Assembly: GCF_044987625.1 (NCBI RefSeq)
Contig: NZ_JBJDSB010000002.1
Span: forward strand, 310,001 to 374,000
DNA: 64,000 nt
Reading direction: 5' to 3'
Source: Desulfobaculum sp044987625
GTDB lineage: Bacteria; Desulfobacterota; Desulfovibrionia; Desulfovibrionales; Desulfovibrionaceae
Shown here: positions 9,540 through 17,919 of the stretch, piece by piece
How the letters are laid out: each line of letters opens with the position of its first letter
How positions within the stretch are numbered: position 1 is the first letter of the stretch
Position numbers and translations under genes: made by a program
The notes under the pieces: generated by a model
Database searches by the model: none
What the model was told of the DNA's origin: nothing
The model's input: the letters and a program-made list of their open reading frames with translations, nothing else

Positions 9540-10481
9540 ATGATTCCCGTGTTGGATTCCGAAGACTACCTGAAGAAGATGCTGTCCGTACGACGCCCCG
9601 GCGCCGAAGACGTACGGGCGTTCTACGAGCACCGCCTCGGCGCCATTTGTACGGATCCAAAACTCATGCTGATGCCGTGGGACGACCACCTCGTCCACCG
9701 CGGCGACGGCGTCTTCGAAACGCTGAAGTTTCTTGACCGCAAGATGTATCAGGTGGACCCGCACATAAAGCGCATGCAGCGCTCGGCGGAATCCATCAAG
9801 CTGACGCCCCCCTGCACGTGGGAGCGCCTGCGCGAAATTATCTTTGAGGTTGCCAAGGCCTCCGGCGAGGACGACGGCCTTGTCCGCGTTCTGCTCGGTC
9901 GCGGCCCTGGCGGCTTCGGCATTGATGTTCGGGAATGTCCCATCCCCAGCTTGTACGTGGTGGCCTACCGCTTCCAGCCCAAGCCGTCCGAGTGGTACGA
10001 AAAGGGCGCTACCGCCTTTAGGACCAGCTATCCGGCCAAGCAGGGGTGGATTGCCACCATCAAGTCCGTGGACTACCTGCCCAATACGCTCATGAAGCAC
10101 GAGGCCACGGAAAAGGGCTACGATTACCCCATCTGCTTCGACGAGCACGACTTCCTTGCGGAAGGTGCCACGGAGAACATGTGCATCGTGGACCAGTCCG
10201 GCACTATCATTGTGCCGGAGTTTGAACGCGCGCTGCCCGGAACCACGTTGTTCCGCGCCCTTGATTTGCTCCAGGGCGAAATTCCTGTGCAGATTCGCAA
10301 GATTCAGGAAAACGAGCTGTACATGGCGCGGGAGATTCTGGTCCTTGGCACCACGGGCGATTGCCTGAGCATTGTCCGCTACAACGGCAAACCCATTCAG
10401 GACGTGCGCCCCGGTCCGGTGTCGCAGAAGCTGCGCGAGCTGCTCCTGAATGACATGAAGGAAAACGGCGAGGCCTTTTAG
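9540..10481 (+). CDS. class IV aminotransferase (PLP)
   Basis: This is a 313-residue fold-type IV PLP enzyme, the group of branched-chain aminotransferases, D-amino acid aminotransferases and aminodeoxychorismate lyase. The likely PLP lysine is K175 in TIKSVDYLPN, and the PLP-site stretch FLAEGATENMCIVD follows at about residue 203. The N-terminal HRGDGVFETLKF is typical of the family. It starts 24 bases after asd with gaaggaga as ribosome-binding site. Which amino acid it uses is open; nearness to leucine genes hints at a branched-chain role but is not proof. Confidence 0.85.
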   Translation: MIPVLDSEDYLKKMLSVRRPGAEDVRAFYEHRLGAICTDPKLMLMPWDDHLVHRGDGVFETLKFLDRKMYQVDPHIKRMQRSAESIKLTPPCTWERLREIIFEVAKASGEDDGLVRVLLGRGPGGFGIDVRECPIPSLYVVAYRFQPKPSEWYEKGATAFRTSYPAKQGWIATIKSVDYLPNTLMKHEATEKGYDYPICFDEHDFLAEGATENMCIVDQSGTIIVPEFERALPGTTLFRALDLLQGEIPVQIRKIQENELYMAREILVLGTTGDCLSIVRYNGKPIQDVRPGPVSQKLRELLLNDMKENGEAF

Positions 10482-10536
10482 GCCTGCATCCGCGCCGCGC
10501 CATGCGGCGAAAGCACAGCACACGACCAACGACGCG

Positions 10537-10558
10537 CCGGAGCGGGAGACCGCTCCGG
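10537..10558 (+). terminator. hairpin after class IV aminotransferase
   Basis: A 9-bp perfect stem (CCGGAGCGG / CCGCTCCGG, loop gaga) in the 120-base gap before the glycosyltransferase. No T-run; a weak terminator at best. Confidence 0.4.
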
Positions 10559-10604
10559 CGTCATCGTCCAAAGGCCGCGAGGGCGGCGCAGGAATTCGAC
10601 CACC

Positions 10605-11717
10605 ATGCAGCATCAGATGACCATCCTCCAGCTGGACCTTGGCCGCGAATGGCGCGGCGGCCAGCGGCAGGTTCTCTACCTTGGACGGCACCTTGCCGCC
10701 TCGCGCGAGTATCGCCCCGTGATAGCCGCGCCGGACGGCAGTCCGCTCCTTGATTGCGCCCGAGAGGAGGGCATCCAGACTGTTCCGCTGCCGTCTCGGT
10801 TCGAGTGGCACCCGGCCACGCTGCTGTTCCTGCGGACCCTCATTCGCCGCGAGCGCGTGGACTGTCTGCATACCCACTGCGCGCGTAGTGCATCCCTTGG
10901 CGCGACCCTCAAGGTGTTGTGCGGCGGTGGGCCTCTGCTTGTGCACTCGCGCCGCGTGTCCTACCGCTTGGGGCGCGGGTGGAGCCGGAAAAAGTACGCC
11001 CTTGGCGACGCCGTCGTCGGCGTGAGCGCGGAGATTGCCCAGTCCCTGCGTGACTCCGGGCTACGGCCGGAGACGGTTTCCGTCATCCACAGCGGTATTG
11101 ACCCCACGCGCTACAGCGCGCGCAAGGAACGCCCGGATGGTCCCTTGCGTATTGGCCTCATCGGCGCGCTGACGCCCCAGAAAGGCCATACTGTGTTTTT
11201 GGACGCGCTGGCGGAGCTTGCCGGACGAAGTGGTGTGCCGGAGTGGGAAGGCATTATTGTTGGCGACGGCCCGCTTCGCGGCGAGCTTGAAGAGCGCGCC
11301 AAGCACCTTGGCCTTCATAAGCAGGTCCACTTTGCGGGCTACCGCGAGAGCCGTGATATGCTTCCCGGCTTTGATATTTTGGCAGTGCCCAGCGTGGACG
11401 GCGAAGGCTCCAGCGGCGTTATCAAGGAAGGCTGGGCCTGCGGCGTCCCCGTGGTCACATCCGACCTGCCGTCCAATCTGGAGCTGGTGCAGGACGGCGT
11501 GAACGGCCGCGCCTTTGCTTCCGGCAATGGGGCGGCGCTGGCTGATACGCTGGCGAGCATGGCTGCGGACCTTCAGGGCGGCGGCAAGGCTTGCGCCGCG
11601 CTTGTACGCGGCGGTTCCAAACGGCTGGAGTTCTTTACGGATGAAGCCATGGCCAAGGCGTATATGGCCCTGTACGCCGTGCTCAATGGCGATGGGCGCG
11701 CGTGCGGCGCTGTGTAG
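10605..11717 (+). CDS. glycosyltransferase, GT4/GT1-like (GT-B fold)
   Basis: This 370-residue protein looks like a retaining GT-B glycosyltransferase that transfers a sugar from a nucleotide-sugar donor, probably in envelope polysaccharide synthesis. The C-terminal half has the GT4 pattern: IGLIGALTPQKGHTVFLDAL, then a glycine-rich GDGPLRGELEERA, and the E-x7-E-type donor site GSSGVIKEGWACGVPVV. The N-terminal half resembles the Glyco_transf_4 acceptor domain. It stands alone, ending at a very strong convergent terminator. The acceptor cannot be inferred. Confidence 0.82.
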   Translation: MQHQMTILQLDLGREWRGGQRQVLYLGRHLAASREYRPVIAAPDGSPLLDCAREEGIQTVPLPSRFEWHPATLLFLRTLIRRERVDCLHTHCARSASLGATLKVLCGGGPLLVHSRRVSYRLGRGWSRKKYALGDAVVGVSAEIAQSLRDSGLRPETVSVIHSGIDPTRYSARKERPDGPLRIGLIGALTPQKGHTVFLDALAELAGRSGVPEWEGIIVGDGPLRGELEERAKHLGLHKQVHFAGYRESRDMLPGFDILAVPSVDGEGSSGVIKEGWACGVPVVTSDLPSNLELVQDGVNGRAFASGNGAALADTLASMAADLQGGGKACAALVRGGSKRLEFFTDEAMAKAYMALYAVLNGDGRACGAV

Positions 11718-11740
11718 ACAGCCGCCTCGCGACTGATATT

Positions 11741-11798
11741 CCCCAAACGGCCAGCGGCCCCGGAGTCCTCGGACTTCGGGGCCGCTGGCCGTTTGGGG
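11741..11798. terminator. long palindromic bidirectional terminator
   Basis: A 22-bp perfect inverted repeat occupies 11741-11762 and 11777-11798, and the inner bases gagtcc/ggactt extend the pairing to about 28 bp with a tiny loop. It lies between convergent genes (glycosyltransferase on +, uvsE on -) and would fold in either transcript. There is no T-run on either side. Confidence 0.7.
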
Positions 11799-11839
11799 GG
11801 CAAAGGGGGCAGGGCTGTACTACCCGCCCCGCGCATGGG

Positions 11840-12766
11840 TCACTTTTCGCGGTGCCAGCCGGCGAGGCAATGCGCCCCGGCGAGCACGCTCTGGACGTGC
11901 AGGGCGGCGTCTTCTTTGGCTTTAGCCTCCACCATAAGGTCGGCGTCAAAGGTGAGCGTGGAGCACAGGTCCATGATGTCGGCATCCTCAATGTCGTCCG
12001 CGTGCTTGCCTGTGCGCGCACCGGGCATCTGGGATGAGAGATGGACCTTGGGGCGGCCATGCTCCGGTGACTGCGTCCACAGGGCGGCGGCGCGGTCCAG
12101 CAGTGCGGGCAGGTCGCCGCAGGGCAGGAGGCGGTGGTGGAAGATGTCGAAGACAGGCGGCGTGCCCGTGCGTTCACAGAGCTGAACAATGGCGTCGAAG
12201 GCGTAGGTCTTTTCGTCGTTTTCCAGCACCAGTCTGCGGCGCAGATGCTGAGGCAGAGCAAGGATGGCGTCGCCCATGCGCTTCAGGGAACCTTCGGGGT
12301 CGCCGTAGGCCGCCCCGCCATGCAGAACGACCTTGTGGGTGGCGTCCAGACCCATTAGGTCCAGTACGCGACAGGAGTAGGCCAGTTCGTCCTGCGCGCT
12401 ACGCTGTACGTCCTCTCGCGGGGAGTTGAGCACGGCGTATTGGCCGGGATGCATGGAAAAGCGAAAGCCCTTGGCGGCGTACTCCGCGCCGATGGCGGCA
12501 AGCAGCGGGGCGAGGGGCGTTTCCCAGTCGAACTCCGGGTTGCCAAGGACGGCGGGGTGCGAGGCGAAGGGCACAAGGCTTTGCCCAAGGCGCAGCATGC
12601 GAAAGCCGCGCGGCTCCATCCATTCAAGAATGCCGCGCATTTCGCGGACGTTGCGCTCTGCGGCGTCCAGCAGGCGCTGCGGGGAAAGGCTGGAAAGACG
12701 AAAGGTGCGGTTTGTGGACAGGCCGAGCCCGCGTGTGACGCAGGCCCAGCCGATGCGGTGGATCAT
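11840..12766 (-). CDS. uvsE: UV damage endonuclease (UvdE family)
   Basis: This 308-residue TIM-barrel endonuclease is expected to nick DNA 5' of UV photoproducts, giving an alternative to UvrABC excision repair. The start IHRIGWACV matches the family's IRLGYA opening, and MLRLGQSLVPFASHP, FRFSMHPGQYAVLNSP, VLHGGAAYGD, LVLENDEKTY, PVFDIFHHRL and KVHLSSQ carry the His, Glu and Asp residues that bind the metal cluster. The downstream-facing end meets the palindromic terminator. The Tim44-like gene lies 12 bases upstream on the same strand, so they are probably one transcript. Confidence 0.9.
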   Translation of the reverse strand: MIHRIGWACVTRGLGLSTNRTFRLSSLSPQRLLDAAERNVREMRGILEWMEPRGFRMLRLGQSLVPFASHPAVLGNPEFDWETPLAPLLAAIGAEYAAKGFRFSMHPGQYAVLNSPREDVQRSAQDELAYSCRVLDLMGLDATHKVVLHGGAAYGDPEGSLKRMGDAILALPQHLRRRLVLENDEKTYAFDAIVQLCERTGTPPVFDIFHHRLLPCGDLPALLDRAAALWTQSPEHGRPKVHLSSQMPGARTGKHADDIEDADIMDLCSTLTFDADLMVEAKAKEDAALHVQSVLAGAHCLAGWHREK

Positions 12767-12778
12767 GATGGGAAAGTC

Positions 12779-13390
12779 CTACTGCTTGGACTGGAAGGTG
12801 TCCTCGACCTTTTGCATGGCGTCCAGCTTCCAGTGCGAGTGCGGATCGTCCGCGCCGCAGACGAACTTCCAGACGTCCTGCACTTTTTTGGTTTCGCTGT
12901 CCGCGCCTTCGCGCAGGGTGACATCGAAAAGGACCGTGGCTTCCTGTGTGACGCCGTCGTTGCGGCGCTCCACGAGGCTTGCGTTTACCAGCAGCAGTTC
13001 CGCGCGGGGCGGACGGGTTTCCTCCTCGGCGCGGCGGAGGAACTCCTCATGCGCGCGGGGGGTGGTGAAGTGGACAAGGTCGTCCAGGTCGCGCGCGTCC
13101 CACGATTCGCGGATGCGGGCGTAGGCCATCTTGGCCCCGGAGAGGAATTCTTTGGGGTCGAAATCGCCGCGCAGGGCTTGCGCGCGGTTTTCCGGCTCTT
13201 CGTCTTCGTCCGGTTCGTCGCGGAGCATGTCCCACGCGCGTTCGGCGCGCTTGTAGGCATCCGTGGCACGGCGCTTCATTGCTTCATCCTGTGCGGAGTC
13301 GTCACCGTCGTGCTTTTTCGCGGCCAGAAAGCGCAGAAGCAAAAAGATGCAGATGATGATAAGAAGAATGTCGAGAGGTGTCAGCAGCAT
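12779..13390 (-). CDS. Tim44-like domain membrane-anchored protein
   Basis: This 203-residue protein has an N-terminal transmembrane helix (about residues 5-22, LDILLIIICIFLLLRFL), a short acidic linker, and a C-terminal domain. That domain has the fold pattern of Tim44/mL45 proteins: FLSGAKMAYARIRESWDARDLDDL followed by antiparallel strands ending in VWKF...WKLDAMQKVED. In bacteria such proteins are of unknown or varied function and sit on the cytoplasmic membrane. It lies between a receiver-domain gene and uvsE on the same strand. Confidence 0.7.
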   Translation of the reverse strand: MLLTPLDILLIIICIFLLLRFLAAKKHDGDDSAQDEAMKRRATDAYKRAERAWDMLRDEPDEDEEPENRAQALRGDFDPKEFLSGAKMAYARIRESWDARDLDDLVHFTTPRAHEEFLRRAEEETRPPRAELLLVNASLVERRNDGVTQEATVLFDVTLREGADSETKKVQDVWKFVCGADDPHSHWKLDAMQKVEDTFQSKQ

Positions 13391-13417
13391 GGACGGTCCT
13401 TGGACGGTTGGGATGTA

Positions 13418-13825
13418 TTAAAGGAGGCCAAGGTTCTTGAGCAGTTTCAAGAACAGTTCGCGGTCGATGGGTTTGGGGACGTATGACGTTGCCCCGCCTC
13501 GATAATAGGCTTCCACCACATTCTGCGGGTCGTCAAGGGCGGTGGTCATGACGATGCGTGCTTCATTGGCTTGACTGATGCCGTGCTCGTGTTCCAGTTT
13601 ACGGATGGCTTTCAGCGCCTCCTGTCCGTCCATCTCTGGCATCATGATGTCCAGACAGATGAGGACGTAGGGGGCGTTATCGGCAAGGGCCTGGCGGACG
13701 GCGTCTATGGCTTCCTTGCCATTTACCACCGTGTCCACACTACCGTATGGTTCCAAAATGCGTTCCAGCAGTTTGCTGCTGGTAAAGTCATCTTCAACGA
13801 TGAGCACTCGCACGGTGAACTCCAA
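13418..13825 (-). CDS. stand-alone response regulator receiver (CheY-like)
   Basis: This 135-residue protein is a single receiver domain with no output domain. The acidic pocket is E11/D12/D13 (LIVEDD), the phospho-acceptor is D59 (LICLDIMMPEMDG) and the conserved lysine is K118 (VPKPID). It probably works as a phosphorelay intermediate or binds a target directly. No histidine kinase is adjacent. The family resembles the many Desulfovibrio two-component receivers with the ICLDIMMPEMDGQEAL signature. Confidence 0.88.
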   Translation of the reverse strand: MEFTVRVLIVEDDFTSSKLLERILEPYGSVDTVVNGKEAIDAVRQALADNAPYVLICLDIMMPEMDGQEALKAIRKLEHEHGISQANEARIVMTTALDDPQNVVEAYYRGGATSYVPKPIDRELFLKLLKNLGLL

Positions 13826-13975
13826 CTGAGGTTTAAATCATGCACAGCGATTGTTTTACCGGATTATGCCATGCAAGGCGCAGGAAGTACAATGGGCAAT
13901 TTCCCCAGAGGCGTCAGGTGGGCATTTTCCTGTCTGGGAGAAGCACGGGGACGCCGGGCGGAGTAGGGGCAGCAC

Positions 13976-14506
13976 ATGGCGCGCATTGACACCGAGGCGC
14001 GGGTGCGTACCCAGTGTTTTCTTGGCGCGTGCCTCGCCGGTGGCGCGGCCGGAGTCATGGGCGTGGCCTATGGCGACGTGTCGCAAGGGTATTTTGTTTC
14101 GGGAGTTTTGGGGGCGTTTTTCGTTTTGCTTGCGGGGCATGGTGGCGGATTTGCCGGTATGCTGGTGTCCGGCGCGTGGATGTGGATGCGCCACAAGCAG
14201 GTTCCGGACTACGCAACTGACGGCGTGATGCTCTTTGGCGCGTTTGGCGCGTTTTTGGGCATAGTTGGTGGGTTGGTGGCCGGGCAGTGGTCCGAACTGC
14301 GCCTGTGGGCGTCCTGCGGGGCGCTTGGGGGCGGTGTGTTTGCCGGACTGTCCGGTGGTGTGGCGGATATGATGTTTTGGCTGCTGGTTGTGGAGCGTCT
14401 GCCAGCCGCGCGCGGCGGGAGGCCCCAGCGGCGGCTGCTTGGCAGCCAGCGCATGGACCCCGGTGCGGTGCCGCCACCTGCGCAGGATGACGACTCCTCT
14501 TCATAA
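13976..14506 (+). CDS. small multi-pass membrane protein, unknown function
   Basis: This 176-residue protein is rich in glycine and hydrophobic residues and has about four predicted membrane helices (residues ~14-32, 38-62, 80-103, 110-135). A charged, proline-containing cytoplasmic tail ends in an acidic-serine run. I do not recognise a family. ATG 13976 is preceded by a purine-rich gagtagggg stretch. It is transcribed away from the receiver gene and ends before a strong terminator, so it is a single-gene unit. Confidence 0.55.
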   Translation: MARIDTEARVRTQCFLGACLAGGAAGVMGVAYGDVSQGYFVSGVLGAFFVLLAGHGGGFAGMLVSGAWMWMRHKQVPDYATDGVMLFGAFGAFLGIVGGLVAGQWSELRLWASCGALGGGVFAGLSGGVADMMFWLLVVERLPAARGGRPQRRLLGSQRMDPGAVPPPAQDDDSSS

Positions 14507-14546
14507 TGCCGAGAAGGGCGGCGTCCTCCCCCTTTGAGAATATGTA

Positions 14547-14576
14547 GACCCCGCAAGCCATGAGGCTTGCGGGGTC
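14547..14576 (+). terminator. intrinsic terminator of small membrane protein gene
   Basis: A 13-bp perfect stem (GACCCCGCAAGCC / GGCTTGCGGGGTC, loop atga) followed by tctttt. It may also stop minus-strand transcripts arriving from the NikK-like gene. Confidence 0.85.
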
Positions 14577-14643
14577 TCTTTTGGGGGGCTGTGGGCGTCA
14601 GTCGCGGGCGAGTGGGAGCCCGCGGTGGGAGACGCGTACGGAA

Positions 14644-15426
14644 CTATTTCCAGCCGTGCATGTAGGTCCAGAATACGGCGCCCAGCTCAATGCCCTTCTG
14701 CTTGCCCTTGTCCGGGCCGTCGGGGGCGGGCATGGTCTTGTCGTCTTCGGTCAGTGCGGCAAAGCCCCACCAGCCTTCCTGCGGGCAGACAAAGGAGAAC
14801 ACGCCGTTTTCATCAGCCATGGTGACGGCTGTTTCATGGTAGTCGGTGGGGTTTTCAAAGCGGCCCTTGTTGTAGAGCTCTACCTCAACGGTGGCGCCGG
14901 GGACGGGCTTGCCGTCACGCAGGACGCGGCCGGTGAAGATGCCGCCGGCGTAGTTGCCGAAGGGGCGGGTCAGGGGCACGATTTCGGTCTTCAGGCCGAT
15001 GGGAGCGTCCCAGCCCTCGTCGCCGCCGTAGGCGGGCACGCTGACCTTGGTGTAGTGGATGATGAAGCAGTCTTCAGCGGGCTCCCAGTAGGGCTTGGGC
15101 TCCATGAAGAAGGAGTACACGCCGGGGCGCTTGAAGGTGTAGTCTGCCTTCCACGCGGTGTGGTCCATCACGCTGGTTTTGTGCAGGGTCCCGCTCAGGT
15201 CCGTAACGGTTCCGTCGAAGGCGACGCCGAACCGTGCGGGCTTGACCAGCTCCATGCCTTGTCCCGCAAAGGGATGCGAGAAGGAGCACGTTACGCCGAT
15301 GGTCTTCTGATGCATGGTGGCGTCCGGCTGGGACGGGATAACCATGCCGAAGTGCGCAAAGGCCGTTCCGCACAAACACAGGGTGAGGGCAAGAGCTGTT
15401 ACAACACGAGAAACATACCGAAACAT
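14644..15426 (-). CDS. DUF4198 periplasmic protein, NikK-like
   Basis: This 260-residue secreted protein has a classical signal peptide (about residues 1-24, cleaved after GTAFA) followed at once by HFGMVIPS, so the mature protein would start with a histidine that could bind metal. The rest matches the DUF4198 family, called NikK where it is encoded with ECF-type nickel transporters in Desulfovibrio relatives. It contains a carboxypeptidase-regulatory-like beta domain near TGRVLRDGKPVPGATVEV. No nikMNQO genes are next to it here, so metal delivery is an inference. A partial dyad lies upstream. Confidence 0.75.
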   Translation of the reverse strand: MFRYVSRVVTALALTLCLCGTAFAHFGMVIPSQPDATMHQKTIGVTCSFSHPFAGQGMELVKPARFGVAFDGTVTDLSGTLHKTSVMDHTAWKADYTFKRPGVYSFFMEPKPYWEPAEDCFIIHYTKVSVPAYGGDEGWDAPIGLKTEIVPLTRPFGNYAGGIFTGRVLRDGKPVPGATVEVELYNKGRFENPTDYHETAVTMADENGVFSFVCPQEGWWGFAALTEDDKTMPAPDGPDKGKQKGIELGAVFWTYMHGWK

Positions 15427-15460
15427 ATCGCCTCCTTGAATGTGAAACCGTTTTGCACTG

Positions 15461-15483
15461 CATACGATAATTTAAATTGTATG
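15461..15483. promoter_or_regulatory. candidate operator upstream of NikK-like gene
   Basis: An AT-rich imperfect dyad with arms catac/gtatg and further inner pairing lies 35-57 bases upstream of the NikK-like start codon. It sits where a repressor would cover the promoter. I do not match it confidently to a known metal-regulator motif. Confidence 0.35.
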
Positions 15484-15809
15484 TAAATGGTGGCTCGAAA
15501 TTAATAGCGGTATGAACGATGCGCTGAAATCCTACGGCAGAGTAGGAGATTCACGCATCGGGGTGAGAAATGGATGCGAGAGATATAGGTGGGGCGCGCA
15601 AAAAAGTTGTGCGTGGCAGTGGCAGGAATGGGGCAACGCCATAAGTTGATGGCGCTTTCTTTGGTTGGAGAGAGAAAAAAATGGCGCATCGCTGAAGGGC
15701 ACTGCGGGGGAGGGGATTTCAAGCGGAGGTGGTGCGGGCAAAGGATGCGGCAAGTTCAGCGGAGGGTGCTTGGAAAATCGCGGCGGCGAGTGCATGCTCC
15801 ACAAACGAG
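15484..15809. other. gene-free interval
   Basis: About 330 bases upstream of the NikK-like gene and downstream of the SRP RNA terminator. Open frames crossing it have no protein character. Nothing is recognised beyond the probable NikK-like promoter region. Confidence 0.5.
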
Positions 15810-15841
15810 AAATGCGCCAATCCTTTCGGATTGGCGCATTT
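15810..15841 (-). terminator. terminator of SRP RNA
   Basis: A 14-bp perfect stem (AAATGCGCCAATCC / GGATTGGCGCATTT, 4-base loop) immediately follows the 3' end of the SRP RNA on the minus strand. Confidence 0.8.
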
Positions 15842-15843
15842 TA

Positions 15844-15936
15844 GGGAAACCAGGCACCCAGAAACAACCGTTGCCGCTGCTCCCTTTCGGGCCTGACGGG
15901 GTTGGCGGCGTCCCTGCCGCCCGGTTTCCCTCGCGG
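15844..15936 (-). ncRNA. ffs: signal recognition particle RNA (4.5S type)
   Basis: Read on the minus strand, this stretch contains the conserved SRP RNA core GTCAGGCCCGAAAGGGAGCA followed by GCGGCAACG, equivalent to the E. coli GGAAGGAAGCAGC domain IV loop. The 5' GGGAAACC (15930-15923) pairs perfectly with the 3' GGTTTCCC (15851-15844), closing a single long hairpin of about 87 bases. It is flanked by a good promoter and a terminator. The RNA binds Ffh and targets membrane proteins to the translocon. The exact 5' end is estimated from the promoter. Confidence 0.9.
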
Positions 15937-15942
15937 ACTGGC

Positions 15943-15971
15943 TTTATTGCTGATTTGTGCGGTACTGTCAA
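15943..15971 (-). promoter_or_regulatory. sigma-70 promoter of SRP RNA
   Basis: On the minus strand a perfect -35 box TTGACA (15971-15966) is followed by a 17-base spacer and a -10 box AATAAA (15948-15943). Initiation about 7 bases later agrees with the folded 5' end of the RNA. Confidence 0.7.
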
Positions 15972-16075
15972 GGGATGATTTGGTAGATATTGGTGAAAGC
16001 GTGGCGCATGGCAGGGCATAGCGCGGTGCGCCCACCGCGCAGGGCGCGGGCTACAGCACGGGCAGGAGCAGTAAC

Positions 16076-17290
16076 GTGACACGGGCAAGCCAACTCAAGA
16101 AGCATCCCAAGACGCGGCTTCCAGTATGGATGGCGGGGGGCATTATTCTCATGGCGGCGGGCCTGCTTCTCGGCGCTGTCGAGATTGGTCTGCGCCTTGG
16201 CGGGTATGGCGACGTGCGCCTTCGCGCGCAGTTTCCGCAGACGTATGCGCAGGTGCGCGAGTTGCAATGCATCTACGCCGACATTGGCGCGCGGGCTGTG
16301 CGCGAGGCCGGGACGGTGCTGTACCGCTACAAGCCCGTGACCACGGCGCTGTACTCCATCAACAGCCTCGGCATTCGGGCGCGGGAGGTGCCGCCCACCA
16401 GACCGCCGTGCGCCTTTCGTGTCATGGTCATGGGCGGTTCCACGGTATGGGGGCCGCGTGTGGCAGACAACGCCACCATCCCCCAGCGCCTCGAGGTGCG
16501 CCTGCGCGCCGCCCTTTCCGCGCATCATGTGGAGGTTTACAACTGCGGCGTGGAGGGATTTCTCTTTCAGCAGGAGGCCGCCCTTGCGCAGCGCCTTGCC
16601 GAGCGTATTCAGCCGAATCTGGTTATCTTCTATCACGGGGCCAACGACGTACGCTCCGCCTTCCTGTACGGTTACCAACGGCTCTCGCCCTTTGAGCATG
16701 ACTCCGAGACCTATTTTGCCCGTGGCCGCCAGCGCGGCATGCTTCACCGGGTGCGCGGCGCGATTATGACCAGCCGCCTCGCGCAGCTTGCCCGCGACGT
16801 CAGGAGCCGCATCATGCAGTGGATACGCCCCGCAAGAAACGCCACCACGTTCGACCGGTCCCCGCGGACCCTCCTCAGCCCCCAGCAGAAGGAGCAGCGG
16901 CAAGCTGACCTTGTGGCAGGCTACGCAAGCGACAAGGCCGCCGTTGAGGCGTTCTTTGCCCAGCGCGGGGTGCCCGTGCTCTTTCTGCTCCAGCCCCGCC
17001 TTGCCACCAAGGCCATCAAGACAGACCTTGAGCGCGAGTACGAACGGGATTTCGAGGCCGCCAACCCCGGCTTTGCCGACTTCGTCGCCGCCACCTACAG
17101 TGCGCTTCAGGATCAATTGCCAGACGTCGTGGACCTCTCAGGCATTTTCGACGCTGAACAGGGCGAGATTTACTGGGACGTGGTGCACGTGAATCCCAAA
17201 GGGAATGACATCGCCGCGGAAGCAATTTTTCACGTTGTGGAGGACAAGGGGCTGCTTTCGCATCGGCAGCGCAAGAGCAGTGCGCGGTAA
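16076..17290 (+). CDS. SGNH/GDSL-like membrane-anchored protein
   Basis: This 404-residue protein has an N-terminal membrane anchor (about residues 18-38) and an extracytoplasmic SGNH-hydrolase-like domain. Blocks visible are VMVMGGSTVWGP (block I serine), a glycine in YNCGVEGFLF (block II), IFYHGANDVRS (block III asparagine) and DVVHVNPKGNDIAA (block V Asp-x-x-His-like). Such proteins act on acyl or acetyl groups of surface glycans or lipids. The GTG at 16076 has caggagca upstream; there is no better ATG. It is a single gene ending before the tRNA-Ser terminator on the other strand. Confidence 0.72.
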   Translation: MTRASQLKKHPKTRLPVWMAGGIILMAAGLLLGAVEIGLRLGGYGDVRLRAQFPQTYAQVRELQCIYADIGARAVREAGTVLYRYKPVTTALYSINSLGIRAREVPPTRPPCAFRVMVMGGSTVWGPRVADNATIPQRLEVRLRAALSAHHVEVYNCGVEGFLFQQEAALAQRLAERIQPNLVIFYHGANDVRSAFLYGYQRLSPFEHDSETYFARGRQRGMLHRVRGAIMTSRLAQLARDVRSRIMQWIRPARNATTFDRSPRTLLSPQQKEQRQADLVAGYASDKAAVEAFFAQRGVPVLFLLQPRLATKAIKTDLEREYERDFEAANPGFADFVAATYSALQDQLPDVVDLSGIFDAEQGEIYWDVVHVNPKGNDIAAEAIFHVVEDKGLLSHRQRKSSAR

Positions 17291-17337
17291 GGCGAGGGGG
17301 GACAGGCGTCATGCGGCCTGCTGGCAGGCAAGAAAAA

Positions 17338-17359
17338 AGCCCCGGCATAAGCCGGGGCT
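17338..17359 (-). terminator. terminator of first tRNA-Ser
   Basis: A 9-bp stem (AGCCCCGGC / GCCGGGGCT, 4-base loop) followed on the minus strand by six T residues. It closes the tRNA-Ser transcript and can also stop + strand transcription. Confidence 0.85.
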
Positions 17360-17369
17360 GTATATTCGC

Positions 17370-17459
17370 TGGCGGAGAGGAGAGGATTTGAACCTCCGGT
17401 ACCTTTCGGTACACACGCTTTCCAGGCGTGCTCCTTAAGCCGGACTCGGACACCTCTCC
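17370..17459 (-). tRNA. tRNA-Ser(GGA), copy 1
   Basis: The minus strand folds as a 90-base class II tRNA with acceptor GGAGAGG/CCTCTCC, anticodon stem CACGC/GCGTG around loop CTGGAAA (anticodon GGA), a long variable arm GTACC-GAAA-GGTAC and the T-arm GGTTCAAATCC. The 3' CCA is encoded. It is identical to the copy at 18009-18098. Confidence 0.96.
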
Positions 17460-17625
17460 GCGTCGAGAGAGGCATACTTAAAGAAAACAGCGGCACTTGG
17501 CAAGGGAAAAGTGACAAAAAGTCTACATTCACCGTGAAATTGTGGCAGGAGGCCTGCGCCGAAGGCGAGGCGGTGGGGGGGCGCATGCTGAAGAGCGAAG
17601 GAAAGGGGAGAAGGCAGGAAGGCAT

Positions 17626-17664
17626 GCTCCGCAGGCTCAAGGGGCGTGCCCCCTTGAGAATCCC
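17626..17664 (+). repeat. dispersed palindromic repeat, member 1
   Basis: This element has the pattern GCTCCGCnGGCT, then an AAGG/CCTT hairpin, then AGAATCCC. The same pattern occurs in the tandem repeats at 36.9-37.4 kb. Confidence 0.6.
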
Positions 17665-17878
17665 ATTTGCGCACATGCCGGTTGCCTTTGAATGGGCCGG
17701 TCGTCACCCCTGACGGCTCTCGTCCGTGTTGAAGAAGAGTTTTTTTGGGGGGGGTATTGGTGGTTCGGCCCAAGCGGTGAGAATCCCCGTTTGGGGTGGT
17801 TGCAAGAAAAGACAAAAGGCAAAAGACCCCGCCCACCCCCTTATTTTCAGGAGCGGCTTCCGCTCCTGAAAATCCTAA

Positions 17879-17919
17879 GGATTGTTAAGGAAATTATTTC
17901 CTTAACCCGCCGGAGGCAT
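17879..17919 (-). repeat. dispersed palindromic repeat, member 2
   Basis: On the minus strand it reads GCCTCCGGCGGGTTAAGG, then a perfect 10-bp hairpin (GTTAAGGAAA / TTTCCTTAAC), then AATCC. It is a diverged relative of member 1 in inverted orientation. Confidence 0.5.

Noticed and set aside
15461..15483. Assignment of the dyad to NikR
   Set aside because: Arms and spacing do not clearly match the NikR patterns I know, so it is listed only as a candidate operator.
14560..15486. A 308-residue + strand frame opposite the NikK-like gene
   Set aside because: The minus-strand protein has a signal peptide and a recognised family; the + frame has neither.
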